Shown: positions 22,983 through 32,876 of the stretch, piece after piece
How positions within the stretch are numbered: position 1 is the stretch's first letter
How the letters are laid out: each line of letters begins with the position of its first letter
Assembly: GCA_002414865.1 (NCBI GenBank)
Contig: DIAQ01000112.1
Span: 34,813-67,688 of the forward strand
Source: a candidate division Hyd24-12 bacterium UBA5074
GTDB taxonomy: Bacteria > Fermentibacterota > Fermentibacteria > Fermentibacterales > Fermentibacteraceae
Length of the DNA stretch: 32,876 bases
Reading direction: 5' to 3'
The notes under the pieces: model-generated
Told to the model about the DNA's origin: nothing
Database searches by the model: none
What the model saw: only the letters and a program-made list of their open reading frames with translations
Translations under genes and position numbers: made by a program

Positions 22983-25511
22983 TCAGCCACCTCCAGAGCT
23001 GTTGTGCGCTCTCCCGGGCACGGGGGACTCCGCCCCCTGCCGCTGCGACAGGATCAGCTCCAGCCGTCCGCTTCGCGGCCAGAGGCTGTCGGCCGCCTGG
23101 GCCTGCTCGAGCAGCACCGAGGCTTCCGGATCCCTCCCGGAATCATGCAGCCCCTCCGCCGCGGATGTAAGTGCCACGGCCAGCCACCTCCTCCCGATGG
23201 CGGAACCGGCCGTCCCGCGGAAAGCCTCCACGGCGCCCGGCAGGTCCCTCATCCAGTAGAGGACCTGCCCGGATCTCATCTCGTCGCCGGTGCCCCTCAG
23301 GGAGAGGATCAGGGCGACGGCGCCGCCGATGGTCGCCTGCGGGTCCCTGGGCGCCCTTCGCCGCAGGAACTGGCAGGGGGCCAGGTCGTCGAGGTTTGCC
23401 GGGGCAGACCGGATATCGGCCCTCGCCAGGTCGCCCCCGGCCGCCACCGCGGCCAGATAGCCGGGCTCGGATGCGCGGAAGCCGGCCGATTCGAGCATGG
23501 AGGAGGCCCTCCCGCCGTCGAACATCGCCTGCACGTCCAGCGACAGCGGCTCCCGGGATCCGATCAGGATGGCATGCCGCCCCCCCGCGAGATGGACCGC
23601 GCATTCGGGGAAGACCTCCGACCACGTGCGGAGGATCCCCGCCAGGTCACGCGCCGGGAGCGAGTGCAGGGGCACCCATTGTGCCGCAACCCCGCCTTCC
23701 GTCAGGACGCTCCTCATGTCCTCGTAGAATTCCCTGGTGTACAGGACCCAGCTGTCCGCGGAACCGGGGTGCGTCGCGTCGCAGACCACGAGGTCGAATC
23801 TCCTGGAGGTCCGTGACAGGTAGTTCCTGCCGTCGTCCTCCACCAGGGCGAACCTCGGGTCGAGATCGGGGCGTCCGCTCTCCGCGCCGAAGAGCGGCGC
23901 CGCGCGGACCACCGCCGGGCAGATCTCGACGCAGACCAGCGTGTCGAGAGGGTGGGAGAGCAGGGCGCCCGCCGTGATTCCTCCTCCGAAGGCGATCACC
24001 AGGGCAGATCCGGCCTCCGGGTCGTAACCCCAGGGGAGGTGTCCCAGCAGGTCGAACGCCTCCAGGGACGCCTGGTCCACGGGCACCTCCTCGACCCCGT
24101 TTATCCTCAGGCTCCGGTAGTCGTCCCAGCCGCGGCCGAAGACTGCCACGGTCGCTGTCCTGTCCTCGTCGAAATGCAGCAGGTCCAGGCCTTCCTGGAC
24201 CGGGCCGGAACCCGGCGCGGGCACGAGGGAGGCCACCGCCAGCGCCGCGGAGGAGGGAAGCAGGGAGAGCGCAAGAAGCCTTCGGCTGCCGGAGGCCGCC
24301 GCCGCCGCCAGCGCGATGAGCCCGCCCGCCGCCGCCAGCACGAGCGCAGTGCAGGACACGCCCGCCACGCCGAACAGGAGCCTCGAGGCGAGGAACGGCC
24401 CCGCTGCGGCCCCGGCCGAATTGGCCATGGAAAGCCTCCCGACGACCGCGCCGGCACCGCCTCGCCGCCCTGCCGCCCGGACGGCCGCAGGGAACGTCGC
24501 GCCCATGAAGAAGCTTGCCGGGGCTGTCGTGGCCAGCGCGGCGGCATACCAAAGGACGTCGTGGAGCAGCGGATCCGAGGCTCCGGCGCCGCGGATGATG
24601 CGCGGCAGCAGAGCCGTGCCCGCGAGGGGCAGGAGCGCGGTCGTGGCGAGCAGGGCTTCGACGACGCCGAATGCCGCAACCGCTCCGGCCCTCCTCCCGA
24701 AGGACTTCCCGGCGGCGGCCCCGGCGGCCATCCCCGCGAGCGCGGCGGAGCTCATCAGGGCGAATGCGTATGTGCTGTTCCCGAGCATGAAGGTCAGCTG
24801 CCGAGCCCAAACGGCCTCCCAGGCGAGCGCGACCGCCCCGCTGAGGAAATAGAGGAACGGGATGAGGGCGCTGCCCCGGGTGGGCGCAGTCTCCTCCGGG
24901 ATGGAGGCGCCCTGCGCCCCGCCACCTTCCGGCAGGAATGCCGAGAGGGCCAGGAGAAGAGAAGAAGCTGCCAGCGTGAGTGTGGCTCCCACTGCCTCGA
25001 GCAGGACCAGCCCCGCTGCCAGACCGCCGAGTGCGGAACCTGCAGAGTTGATGGCGTAGAGGGCCGAGATCCTCCGGGTGCCTCCGCCGGAGCTTCCGGC
25101 CAGCGAAGCGATCAGGGGGATGAATCCTCCCGCGAAGAAGCATGCCGGAAAGACCAGGACGATCCCCAGCAATCCCCGGACCAGCGCCAGGGGGAGCCCC
25201 GAATCCGCGAGCGCCGGATATGCAGGGCGGAGGAGCCCGGCGGCGGCCAGCGGAAGGAACGAGAAGACCGACGAGAGAAGCGCCGCCGTCCTGAGCGTCC
25301 GGGCATCCCGGCCCCGGCCGGCCCGCCGTCCGTAGAAGCCGGCACCCGCAGCGAGCCCGAGCATGACCGCGGACAGGACGGTGGCCGAGGCATCGACGCT
25401 CCCACCGAGGAGCAGCAGCAGGGACCTCGACCACACCACCTCGGCCGAGAGGACCGCCACACCCGCAGCGAAGGCGAAGATCCCGACCCGGACCTGTCCG
25501 GGGGCCGCCAT
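22983..25511 (-). CDS. Membrane transporter-like / spermidine-synthase-like fusion protein with C-terminal helical tail
   Basis: The 842-residue product has about 12-14 hydrophobic helices in residues 10-430, arranged as two similar halves (AVLSAEVVWSRSL near 18 and AVALAWEAVWARQL near 226). A Rossmann methyltransferase-fold domain of the SpeE type follows (about 440-650): GGGITAG at 509, acidic VEICP at 528-532, VEDDGRNYL at 557-565 and VVCDATHPGS around D578. The SpeE glycine-loop Asp (GGGDG) is absent and the DxxDP pair reads DATHP, so classical putrescine aminopropylation is doubtful. Residues 730-820 look TPR-like. ATG 25511 shares one base with the upstream permease stop (TGATG). Substrate unknown. 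Confidence 0.8.
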   Translation of the reverse strand: MAAPGQVRVGIFAFAAGVAVLSAEVVWSRSLLLLLGGSVDASATVLSAVMLGLAAGAGFYGRRAGRGRDARTLRTAALLSSVFSFLPLAAAGLLRPAYPALADSGLPLALVRGLLGIVLVFPACFFAGGFIPLIASLAGSSGGGTRRISALYAINSAGSALGGLAAGLVLLEAVGATLTLAASSLLLALSAFLPEGGGAQGASIPEETAPTRGSALIPFLYFLSGAVALAWEAVWARQLTFMLGNSTYAFALMSSAALAGMAAGAAAGKSFGRRAGAVAAFGVVEALLATTALLPLAGTALLPRIIRGAGASDPLLHDVLWYAAALATTAPASFFMGATFPAAVRAAGRRGGAGAVVGRLSMANSAGAAAGPFLASRLLFGVAGVSCTALVLAAAGGLIALAAAAASGSRRLLALSLLPSSAALAVASLVPAPGSGPVQEGLDLLHFDEDRTATVAVFGRGWDDYRSLRINGVEEVPVDQASLEAFDLLGHLPWGYDPEAGSALVIAFGGGITAGALLSHPLDTLVCVEICPAVVRAAPLFGAESGRPDLDPRFALVEDDGRNYLSRTSRRFDLVVCDATHPGSADSWVLYTREFYEDMRSVLTEGGVAAQWVPLHSLPARDLAGILRTWSEVFPECAVHLAGGRHAILIGSREPLSLDVQAMFDGGRASSMLESAGFRASEPGYLAAVAAGGDLARADIRSAPANLDDLAPCQFLRRRAPRDPQATIGGAVALILSLRGTGDEMRSGQVLYWMRDLPGAVEAFRGTAGSAIGRRWLAVALTSAAEGLHDSGRDPEASVLLEQAQAADSLWPRSGRLELILSQRQGAESPVPGRAHNSSGGG
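22987..22994 (-). promoter_or_regulatory. Ribosome binding site fixing the fabD TTG start
   Basis: GGAGGTGG on the minus strand lies six bases before TTG 22980, within the last codons of the upstream gene. It makes TTG the clear choice. Confidence 0.7.
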
Positions 25512-26752
25512 CAGGCGTTGTACCCCAGGGCCCTGACCGGCTCGAGCCGGGCAGCCCTGGCCGCCGGGAACGCCCCCGAGGCGATCCCTACGATCATGCT
25601 CATGAGCAGGGCGACTCCCACGCTCCAGGCCTGCAGACCCGCAGGTATGGGAGTGAACGATGCCACAAGGAGCGCCAGGAGGCCTCCGATGCTGATGCCG
25701 ATGGCCCCGCCGACCAGCGCCAGCACTACGGACTCCGTCAGGAACTGGAGGAGGATCTGCCGGTTCGTGGCGCCCAGGGCCTTCCGCAGGCCGATCTCCC
25801 TGGTCCTCTCGGTGACGCTGACGAGCATGATGTTCGCTATCCCCACCGATCCCACCACCAGCGCGATGGCGGAGATGGCCAGCATGGCCGCGAACACTCC
25901 TCCCGAGATCTTCGAGTACGTATCGAGGAGCTGATCGGCCGTGACCACCTCGAAGTCGTCCGGATCGTCTATGGTCAGCCCGCGGAGCCTCCTCATGCAT
26001 GTCTGCACCTCGGAGACGGCCTCGGTCATGTCCCTTCCGGGCTCCACCTCGACCGCGAGATACAGGTTCCTCGAGAGGTCGCGCCAGTTGCCGAAGATCG
26101 TGTAGGGGACGACCACGAACCCGTCCTGGGACTGCCCCATGATCTCGCCCATGGCCCTGGTGACCCCGACCACGGCGAGCTCCCGGCCGTCGAGGACGAT
26201 GGTCCTTCCCACGGGATCGGCCGATCCGAAAAGCCTCTCCGCGACCTGGGCCCCGAGCACGCAGACCCGGTGCCTGGAGGTGACTTCGAAGCGGGTGAAG
26301 AACCTGCCGATCTGCATGTCCCTGTGGCTGACGACCGGCCACTCCTCGCTCGTTCCCACCAGCGACACCGCGAAGCCCCTGCCGTCCGGAGCCCGCGCCT
26401 GCACGTACCATTCGGCGATGGGCACCGAAGTCACGACTCCGGGCAGGGAGCCGAGCACGCCGGCATCCGCCACCCTGAAATCGGCCCTGCGCCAGAATCC
26501 CCTCTCGCTGCCGCCCGTCATGATGGCGGGTCTCTTCTGCAGGTAGATGGTGCCTGCCCCGAAACCTCCCAGGGCGCCCGTCACCTGGTCGTTCAGGCCC
26601 TGGACCAGGCTGGCGACCCCGGTGACGGTCATGACTCCGATGACGATGCCGGAAGTCGTCAGAACGCTTCTCATCCTGTTGGCCCACAGGGAATGCACGG
26701 CCGAGACAAGGTTTTCGACGACGAGGCGTCCGGCGCCCGTGAGCCTACTCAT
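25511..26752 (-). CDS. ABC transporter permease, MacB/FtsX type (second of a pair)
   Basis: The 413-residue protein has the MacB layout: one N-terminal membrane helix after ANRMRSVLTTSGIVIGV, a large periplasmic core (about 45-270), then three helices. The conserved cytoplasmic-side stretch between them is VGIANIMLVSVTERTREIGLRKALGATNRQ. It ends with the family tail ARLEPVRALGYNA. Such permeases form mechanotransmission transporters that drive export through an adaptor and TolC rather than moving substrate across the inner membrane. It overlaps the upstream permease by 8 bp and the downstream gene by one base. With its paralogue it likely forms a heterodimer. Confidence 0.93.
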   Translation of the reverse strand: MSRLTGAGRLVVENLVSAVHSLWANRMRSVLTTSGIVIGVMTVTGVASLVQGLNDQVTGALGGFGAGTIYLQKRPAIMTGGSERGFWRRADFRVADAGVLGSLPGVVTSVPIAEWYVQARAPDGRGFAVSLVGTSEEWPVVSHRDMQIGRFFTRFEVTSRHRVCVLGAQVAERLFGSADPVGRTIVLDGRELAVVGVTRAMGEIMGQSQDGFVVVPYTIFGNWRDLSRNLYLAVEVEPGRDMTEAVSEVQTCMRRLRGLTIDDPDDFEVVTADQLLDTYSKISGGVFAAMLAISAIALVVGSVGIANIMLVSVTERTREIGLRKALGATNRQILLQFLTESVVLALVGGAIGISIGGLLALLVASFTPIPAGLQAWSVGVALLMSMIVGIASGAFPAARAARLEPVRALGYNA

Positions 26753-27970
26753 AGCGCAGAGCCTCCACGGGATCCATGCGGGCGGCCTTCCATGCGGGAT
26801 AGACCCCGAACAAGAGGCCTACGGTGGCTGAGAAGCCGAGCGCCAGGAAAGCCGCCAGCGGGCTGACGGATGCGGGCAGAGGGGTCAGCCTGTCCGCCAG
26901 TATGGTGAGCCCGTATCCCGCGAGCAGTCCGAGCACGCCTCCGCCCATGCTTATGATCACGGCCTCGGCGAGGAACTGGCGCACTATGTCGCGCCTGCGG
27001 GCGCCGAGGGCGCGCCTCGTGCCGATCTCGCGGGTCCTCTCCGTGACGCTGACGAGCATGATGTTCATGATCCCGATCCCGCCGACGAGCAGAGAGATGG
27101 CTGCTATCCCGACCGTCACTATCGCCGCCCCCGCGAGCACCTGCTGCATGGATTCGAGCATGCCCTGCTGCGTCGTGATGTGAAAGTTGTCCGCCGCTGC
27201 GAACGGCAGGCCGCGGATCCTCCTCAGGACGAGCCTCGCCTCCTCCTGGCTCTCCTCCACGGTCACCCCGGGGAGCGGGAGAACGGCGATCTCGACGTCA
27301 TTGTCGTCCCTCCTGGCGAGGAGGGCCTCGAAGGTCGAGTAGGGAACTGCCGCGAAGTCGTCGAGCCCGTGTCCGAAGATGCTCCCGAGCGGCTTTGCCA
27401 CGCCTACCACAGTGAAGCGGTTGCCCCCGATGACGACGTCTCTGCCTGGCATCCCCGGAGGTGAGCCCAGCGCGGATGCCAGGTCGCTGCCCAGAACGCA
27501 CACCCTGGCCCTGGCCCGGTCCTCCGCTTCGCTGAAGAACCTCCCGTGGTCGATGGACATGCTGGCGACATCTATCTCCGAGGCGGCAAGTCCCCTTATG
27601 CGCACACCCTCGACCGACCTGCCCCCGCAGGAGACCGTGGCGCCTGATCCGGACCTCCAGGTCACCGCGCCGGCCGTGGTCATCAGATCGGAGAGCTGCC
27701 GGGCCTGCTCCACCGTAAGGTCGGGCCAGCTCCTGGATTCCATCCATGCGTCCAGGTCGTCGAACCCTCCGCTGAACTTGCTTATCTCGAAGACCCTGGC
27801 TCCGAGGACGGAGTCGAACTGACTCCTCACGTAGTTCTCCAGCCCCGTGACCAGCCCCACGAGCGAGACCACGGCGGTCACTCCGATCAGGACTCCGAGC
27901 GAGGTCAGCACTGTCCTCAGGCGGTTCGACCTCAGATCGGCCGCCGCGGAGAGGAGCATCTCCGGGGTTC

Positions 27971-27974
<4 letters not shown>
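26745..27974 (-). CDS. ABC transporter permease, MacB/FtsX type (first of a pair)
   Basis: The 409-residue paralogue of the next permease has the same order: SNRLRTVLTSLGVLIGV, a periplasmic core, GGIGIMNIMLVSVTERTREIGTRRALGARRRD and tail ARMDPVEALRYE. The FtsX segment is close to its partner, while the periplasmic cores differ more, which suggests different contacts in a heterodimer. The start overlaps the ATPase stop (ATGA). The ATP-binding domain is a separate protein, unlike E. coli MacB, where it is fused. Confidence 0.93.
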
Positions 27975-28637
<663 letters not shown>

Positions 28638-28663
<26 letters not shown>

Positions 28664-29819
28664 CTCTGCCCCTTCCGCCCGTCGTGACCGCCTCGCCGTC
28701 GCCGAGGTCGCGAAGGGCTTCGAGGGGGCCTGAGACGACCGAATCGCCGTCCTGGACTCCCAGGACCTCTATGTCCATCACGCCGACGATACCCGTCGTG
28801 ACGGGCACGGGCCTGACCTTCCCGGCCTCGACCAGGAGCACCATGTCGACATCCCTGGTGCTGTCGGCGGGATCGGGGCGGGGGACGACGCACTGGACCG
28901 GGAGGTAGAGGCAGGAGTCCTTCTCGGCCGTGATTATCTCCACGGACGCGGACATGCCGGAACGGAGCCTCGAGTCCGGGTTCATCAGCTCGACGGTCAC
29001 CTCGTACTCGGCCACGTCGCCGCTCGTCAGGGAGGTCGTCGTCGAGGCGAGGCCCACGCCTGTCACCGTTCCCTCGAAAGTCGTGTCGGGGAGAGCATCG
29101 AGCGTGATCTCGGCCCTCATGCCGGGGGATACGTCGACCACTTCGCTCTCCACCATGGTGACCCTGACGAGGAGGGTGGACATATCCTCCACCGTGAGGA
29201 GGACCGTGCCGGGGTTGTTCATCGTCCCGACCACCGCCATCTCGCCGGCCTCCACGTTGAGGGCGGTCACGATGCCGTCTATCGGCGACGTGTACTCGGT
29301 CTTCGAGAGCGCGTCGAGCGCCATCTCGGAGGAAGCCCTCGCCCGGAGGACCGAAGCCCATGCGGTGGACTGCGCCTCTCGCGCCGAGAGCAGCTCCTCG
29401 TCGCTGGCCAGGCCTGCATCGTAGAGGCTCTCCATCCTGTCCCGGAGCCTCTTGGCCGAGGTCCAGGCGACCGTGGCGGAGTAGATGGCCGCCTCGGTCT
29501 CGTCGACCGAGGCGGAGGCCTCGCTGGTCTCCAGCCGGAGCAGGAGGTCGCCCCGGGCGACGTTGTCCCCCTCGGATACCGCGATGGTGTCGATGAGGCC
29601 CATCGTGGCGGCGCTTATCTCCACCCTCGTGAGGCCCTCCAGACGCCCGGTACCCGCCGCGCGCTGCTCCAGCCTGCCGTTCCGGACAACGGAGACCTGG
29701 ACCTCCGTGGACCTGCCACCCCGCCTGCACCTGCTGCCGCCGAGTACCGCCAGGACTACCACGGCGGCAATAACTATCAGTATCGTGTTGCGGCGCTTCC
29801 TGGATGCCAATAGCCTCAC
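28638..29819 (-). CDS. Periplasmic adaptor (HlyD/MacA-type membrane fusion protein)
   Basis: The 393-residue adaptor has an N-terminal inner-membrane anchor (ILIVIAAVVVLAVLGG, about 13-28). A first half-lipoyl segment follows (AATMGLIDTIAVSEGDNVARGDLLLRLE), then a helical hairpin of about 90 residues and the second half-lipoyl segment (SPIDGIVTALNVEAGEMAVVG). Beta-barrel and membrane-proximal domains complete it. The order is that of MacA-like adaptors that link a MacB-type permease to TolC. The start is GTG 29819, which overlaps the tolC-like stop (GTGA); an open frame extends upstream to 30788 only as an antisense shadow. The C-terminal tail is Gly/Arg-rich. Confidence 0.93.
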
Positions 29820-31090
29820 TCCCCGAGACGCGGGCTTCTGCCCGCGAGAACCATCAGGACCGCCTCGGCCTTGAGGCAGTCCACCCTTGCCGTCACGAGG
29901 GCGGCTTCCGCCTCCGCCAGCGCGGCCTGCGCATCGAGGAGGTCTATCAGGGTCAACCCGCCCAGCTCGTAGTTCATCTGCGAGAGCTCGAGCCGCCTGC
30001 GCGAGTAATCGAGCGAGAGCGAGGCCAGGTCGTAGCTCTCGATGCTGGTGACGAGGGCGTCCTTCGAATTGGAGAGGGATGCCGAGAGCTGGTTCTCGAG
30101 CGACCTCTTGGATGCCTGGCCGCTCAGGACGGACGCTGATGCCGAGGAGATGGCGCTCTCCCTCATCCAGCCGTCGAAGATGGGCCAGCTCAGGCTCAGC
30201 CTGACGTTCCAGCTGTCTTCGTTCGGCGCGTCGGGGATGTCGAGATCCTCCGAGTTCCAGCTCCAGGAGCCGCTCGCGGACAGCGAGGGCCAGTAGGCTC
30301 TCCTTGCCGATGAGAGGCTCTTCAGGGCGCTCTCGGACCGGATGTCGGCCGACCGGAGGGAGGGGTTTGCGGAGAGGTCCAGGTCGAGACCCCGTGCCGC
30401 CTCGATCGTGAGCGGGGGGAGGACCGCGGAGGTGTCCACAGTCGGCAGGTCCTCGCCGGCGCCGACTCCAGCCGCCGAATAGAGCGAGGCGTAGCTCGTC
30501 CTGAGGCCCTGCTGGCGCCTCGCGAGGGAGAGCCTGTCCCCGCTCTCGCCGACCTGAGCCTGCACCAGCTCCAGGCTGGTGGCCGCGCCGAGGTCGTAGA
30601 GCGCCTGTATCCTCTCGAGCTGCCTCGAGCTGCGCTCCAAAGCCGCCTCCGCGGAGGAGACGAGCCCCATGGAGCCGACCACGTCGTAGAAGGCCTGGGC
30701 CACATCCAGCTCGAGCTGCAGCCGGGACGCTTCGAAGTCGCTCCTCACGGCGTCGCGGGACAGCCTCGAGGCGGACAGGTCGAGCCACGACCTGCCCCCG
30801 GAGGCGAGCAGCTCCTGCGAGAGCGTCAGGGAGGCGTTGTAGCTGTCACTTTCATAGTCACCGACAGGCTCCACCGTGCTCCAGGCGTGCCCTGCCGAAG
30901 CCCCGAACACGAGCGACGGCAGCAGGGCCGACCGGACCGTCTGCACCCTGGCCTCCGCCTGGGAGACCGCGGCCCCCGCCTCGAGCATGTCGGGCGAATT
31001 GGACAGGGCGAGCGACACCCAGCCCGAGAGATCGAGGCTCGAGGGCCCGCCCTGGGCGAGCATGATCGCTGTCAGGATGAGGCTGTTCAT
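29816..31090 (-). CDS. TolC family outer-membrane efflux protein
   Basis: The 424-residue protein contains two outer-membrane efflux repeats of long amphipathic helices. Each carries the usual motifs: LALSNSPDMLEAGAAVSQAEARV and the AYWPSLSASGSW strand. Segments GAATSLELVQAQVGESGDRL and GGLTLIDLLDAQAALAEAEAALV are the repeat-related TolC helices. The signal sequence is short (MNSLILTAIMLAQ), cleaving near GGPSS. ATG 31090 follows GGAGGAAGGG. Exporter components in order downstream make this the channel of the same system. The frame continues upstream to 31807 without homology and that extension was rejected. Confidence 0.93.
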   Translation of the reverse strand: MNSLILTAIMLAQGGPSSLDLSGWVSLALSNSPDMLEAGAAVSQAEARVQTVRSALLPSLVFGASAGHAWSTVEPVGDYESDSYNASLTLSQELLASGGRSWLDLSASRLSRDAVRSDFEASRLQLELDVAQAFYDVVGSMGLVSSAEAALERSSRQLERIQALYDLGAATSLELVQAQVGESGDRLSLARRQQGLRTSYASLYSAAGVGAGEDLPTVDTSAVLPPLTIEAARGLDLDLSANPSLRSADIRSESALKSLSSARRAYWPSLSASGSWSWNSEDLDIPDAPNEDSWNVRLSLSWPIFDGWMRESAISSASASVLSGQASKRSLENQLSASLSNSKDALVTSIESYDLASLSLDYSRRRLELSQMNYELGGLTLIDLLDAQAALAEAEAALVTARVDCLKAEAVLMVLAGRSPRLGE

Positions 31091-31128
31091 CTTCCCTTCC
31101 TCCCGGTGTGCCCGGAAGTGTCGGGCCC

Positions 31129-31764
31129 CTACTGCGCCGGGGCCGAAAAAGAGGGCAGGGACAGCCCGAGGGCTGCCAGCAGGTACATCGAGAAGGCCGT
31201 CAGGATACCCGCCGCCCTGCTTCGCCTCTCCAGGGCCGCGACCAGCAGCCCCCAGAGGACAAGACACACGATTGACGGAACATCGAAGAACGAGAGCAGC
31301 ACCGCCGCGGGAAGCGGGATGGAGGAGGGTCCGGCCGCGAGGACCGCCAGGTGGAGGACTCCCGGCAGGACGGCCGATCCCATCGCAACCGACGCGGTGA
31401 CAGCTGCCGGCATGAGGATCGAATAGGCAGCCTGCGAGAGGAATGCCGCCCGGAGCTGGACCGGGAGGTGCGAATCCGCCCCTGACAGCTTCGACGCGCC
31501 CCATGCCGCGAGCCCGGCGGCAGCCCCCACCATGCACCTCTCGGCGAGATGGAGCAGGGGATACGCGATCATGGCCCTCCCCCCCGCTTCTCCGGACGGA
31601 TCGGGGAACATCAGGATCGGCATCGCACCGGCGACGAGGATGACGACCGCCGACGCCGCCATGGCCACCCAGGACGAAGGCGGCGACTCCAGGGCTCTCG
31701 CGGCCCTGCCCGGAAAGGCGAACTGCAGCGGGATTGCGAGGATGCCTTCCAGAGGCCGGCTCAT
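31129..31764 (-). CDS. Five-helix membrane protein, Yip1-like
   Basis: The 211-residue protein has about five membrane segments (near 33-52, 75-92, 112-135, 145-172 and 183-202). Its N-terminal leader, PLEGILAIPLQFAFPGRAARAL, resembles the start of bacterial Yip1-family proteins. The family has no settled role in bacteria. The ATG overlaps the glgA stop (ATGA), and the TAG is 38 bp before the TolC gene, so it bridges the glycogen and exporter parts of the run. I cannot exclude an unrelated polytopic family. Confidence 0.6.
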   Translation of the reverse strand: MSRPLEGILAIPLQFAFPGRAARALESPPSSWVAMAASAVVILVAGAMPILMFPDPSGEAGGRAMIAYPLLHLAERCMVGAAAGLAAWGASKLSGADSHLPVQLRAAFLSQAAYSILMPAAVTASVAMGSAVLPGVLHLAVLAAGPSSIPLPAAVLLSFFDVPSIVCLVLWGLLVAALERRSRAAGILTAFSMYLLAALGLSLPSFSAPAQ

Positions 31765-32876
31765 GCGCCTCCAGCCGGTTCCGCGGCCTCGGAGTAGACC
31801 GCTTCATAGTCGGGCACCCTGTCGGCCCAGGAATTGTCGAGGGACATGGCCTTCCTCATCGCCGCCATCCAGGCCCTCCTGTCGCCGAAGGCCTCCACCG
31901 CCCTGGAAATGGCGTCCGAGCAGCCTGCCGAGGACTCTCCCTCGAAGAGGAAGCCGGTCCCCCCCTCCTCGAATGGCGTGACGGTGTCGGCCAGCCCTCC
32001 CGTGCGTCTCACCACGGGCAGGCTCCCGTATCGCATGGCTATCATCTGAGTGAGGCCGCACGGTTCGAACCTGCTGGGCATCAGGAACATGTCCGTTCCG
32101 GCGTAGATCTTCCTGGACAGGGTCTCGTCCCATACGTTCCTGTAGTAGACCGATTCCGGGAAATCCCTCGCGAGCCGCCCCAGACCGTCCTCGATCTCCC
32201 TCTCGCCGGTCCCGACGGCTGCGAGGCAGAGCCTCCCGCTCCCCAGCAACTCCTCCAGCGCCGGGAGGAGGAGGTCGATCCCCTTCTGTCGCGTGAGCCG
32301 GGAGACGATGCCCGCAACGGGAGTCCCGGGAGGGACGGAGAGCCCTCCGAGCTGCACGAGATCCTCCCTGCAGGCCTTCCTGTTCCTGAGATTCGAGTCG
32401 GTGTACCACGCCGCGAGGGCAGGATCGTCATCCGGGCCCCAGAGGGCGAAGTCGAGGCCGTTCAGGATGCCCCTGAAGGCGTTCCCACGGCTCCGCAGCA
32501 CCCCGTCGAGCCCTTCGCCGAACGCCGGTGTGCGGACCTCGGCACGATAGGTCGGACTGACCGTCGTGACCCTGTCCGCCAGGAGGATGCCCCCCTTGAG
32601 GAAGCAGAAGTCGCCATAGAACTCGTACGCATCCATGGAGAAGAGAGCGGGGGGAAGCCCGGAATCGGAGAATGTCTCCCCCGGGAACCTCCCCTGGAAG
32701 GAGAGATTGTGGATGGTCATCACGGTTCGCGGACCGCCCGCCAGCCTGCAGAGGGCGGGGAGGACCCCAGTATGCCAGTCGTGGCAGTGGACGATGTCGA
32801 AGGAGGGGCCGTGATGCGAGACGAGCCCGAGGACCGCCCTCGAGAAGAACGAGAACCTGTACATGTTGTCGGGATA
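31761..32876 (-). CDS. glgA: Glycogen synthase, C-terminal 371 residues (5' end outside window)
   Basis: The visible part covers the end of the N-terminal domain and the whole C-terminal Rossmann domain of a GT5 starch/glycogen synthase, which uses ADP- or UDP-glucose. Seen motifs are YPDNMYRFSFFSRAVL at the edge, FDIVHCHDWHTGVLP, MTIHNLSFQG, ADRVTTVSPTYRAEV, GILNGLDF, GIVSRLTRQKGIDLL, MFLMPSRFEPCGLTQM (with the E-X7-E acidic site) and RRTGGLADTV. The N-terminal KTGGL loop lies outside. The frame is open to the window edge, so ATG 32864 is internal. The stop overlaps the Yip1-like start (ATGA). Its place at the head of an exporter operon is odd for a storage enzyme and may only reflect gene packing. 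Confidence 0.93.
   Translation of the reverse strand, partial: YPDNMYRFSFFSRAVLGLVSHHGPSFDIVHCHDWHTGVLPALCRLAGGPRTVMTIHNLSFQGRFPGETFSDSGLPPALFSMDAYEFYGDFCFLKGGILLADRVTTVSPTYRAEVRTPAFGEGLDGVLRSRGNAFRGILNGLDFALWGPDDDPALAAWYTDSNLRNRKACREDLVQLGGLSVPPGTPVAGIVSRLTRQKGIDLLLPALEELLGSGRLCLAAVGTGEREIEDGLGRLARDFPESVYYRNVWDETLSRKIYAGTDMFLMPSRFEPCGLTQMIAMRYGSLPVVRRTGGLADTVTPFEEGGTGFLFEGESSAGCSDAISRAVEAFGDRRAWMAAMRKAMSLDNSWADRVPDYEAVYSEAAEPAGGA

Noticed and set aside
23952..25934. 660-codon plus-strand open frame
   Set aside because: It is antisense to the membrane/spermidine-synthase-like fusion; the composition (Arg, Gln, Glu, Gly) is that of a shadow.

Overview
The window is a GC-rich, almost fully coding stretch of a chromosome from a diderm (outer-membrane) bacterium. 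The evidence for an outer membrane is a Wzi-like barrel, an Omp85 protein with three POTRA domains next to TamB, a TolC-type channel with its periplasmic adaptor, and two lipoprotein candidates. Arginine AGG and a G/C third base dominate every gene. I see no IS element, phage gene, CRISPR array, tRNA or rRNA, so this looks like ordinary chromosome rather than an island. The lineage cannot be fixed by eye. The mix suggests a poorly cultured diderm group, for example FCB-type candidate phyla, and that is only a guess.

Layout. (1) 1-3741, plus strand: the 3' end of tgt, an RNA m5U methyltransferase, a Wzi-like outer-membrane barrel and a DUF4097 lipoprotein. (2) 3742-7649: a promoter region and a 1246-residue regulator combining a kinase-like remnant, an NTPase-like remnant, helical repeats, an NtrC-type AAA+ domain and a Fis-type HTH. 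(3) 7624-10316: alkyladenine DNA glycosylase and a two-copy DUF305 lipoprotein on the minus strand, divergent from prsW and a HIT protein. (4) 10339-15653, minus strand: a three-POTRA Omp85 (TamA-like) followed by tamB. (5) 15789-19575, plus strand: a ThiD-Nudix fusion, a predicted beta-propeller and a GT-C glycosyltransferase that probably starts at CTG. (6) 19526-32876, minus strand: a long run of ten genes, glgA (5' end outside) - membrane protein - TolC - HlyD-type adaptor - ABC ATPase - two MacB-type permeases - membrane/spermidine-synthase-like fusion - fabD - hybrid histidine kinase.

How the genes fit together. Region 4 is a TAM-type system for placing proteins or lipids in the outer membrane. 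Region 6 contains a complete tripartite exporter (channel, adaptor, ATPase, two permeases). The membrane-bound spermidine-synthase-like protein overlaps the second permease by one base, so it may modify or supply the exported substrate; that link is inferred from gene order only. Stop/start overlaps are common throughout (TTGA, ATGA, GTGA, CTGA, TGATG), which points to translational coupling. Two convergent gene pairs overlap at their 3' ends, by 26 and 50 bp.

Most unusual items: the ThiD-Nudix fusion, the composite regulator whose sigma-54 contact loop reads GAYTDS instead of GAFTGA, the CTG start of the glycosyltransferase, and the membrane/spermidine-synthase-like fusion inside an exporter operon. 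I did not find a convincing wholly new defence or mobile system.
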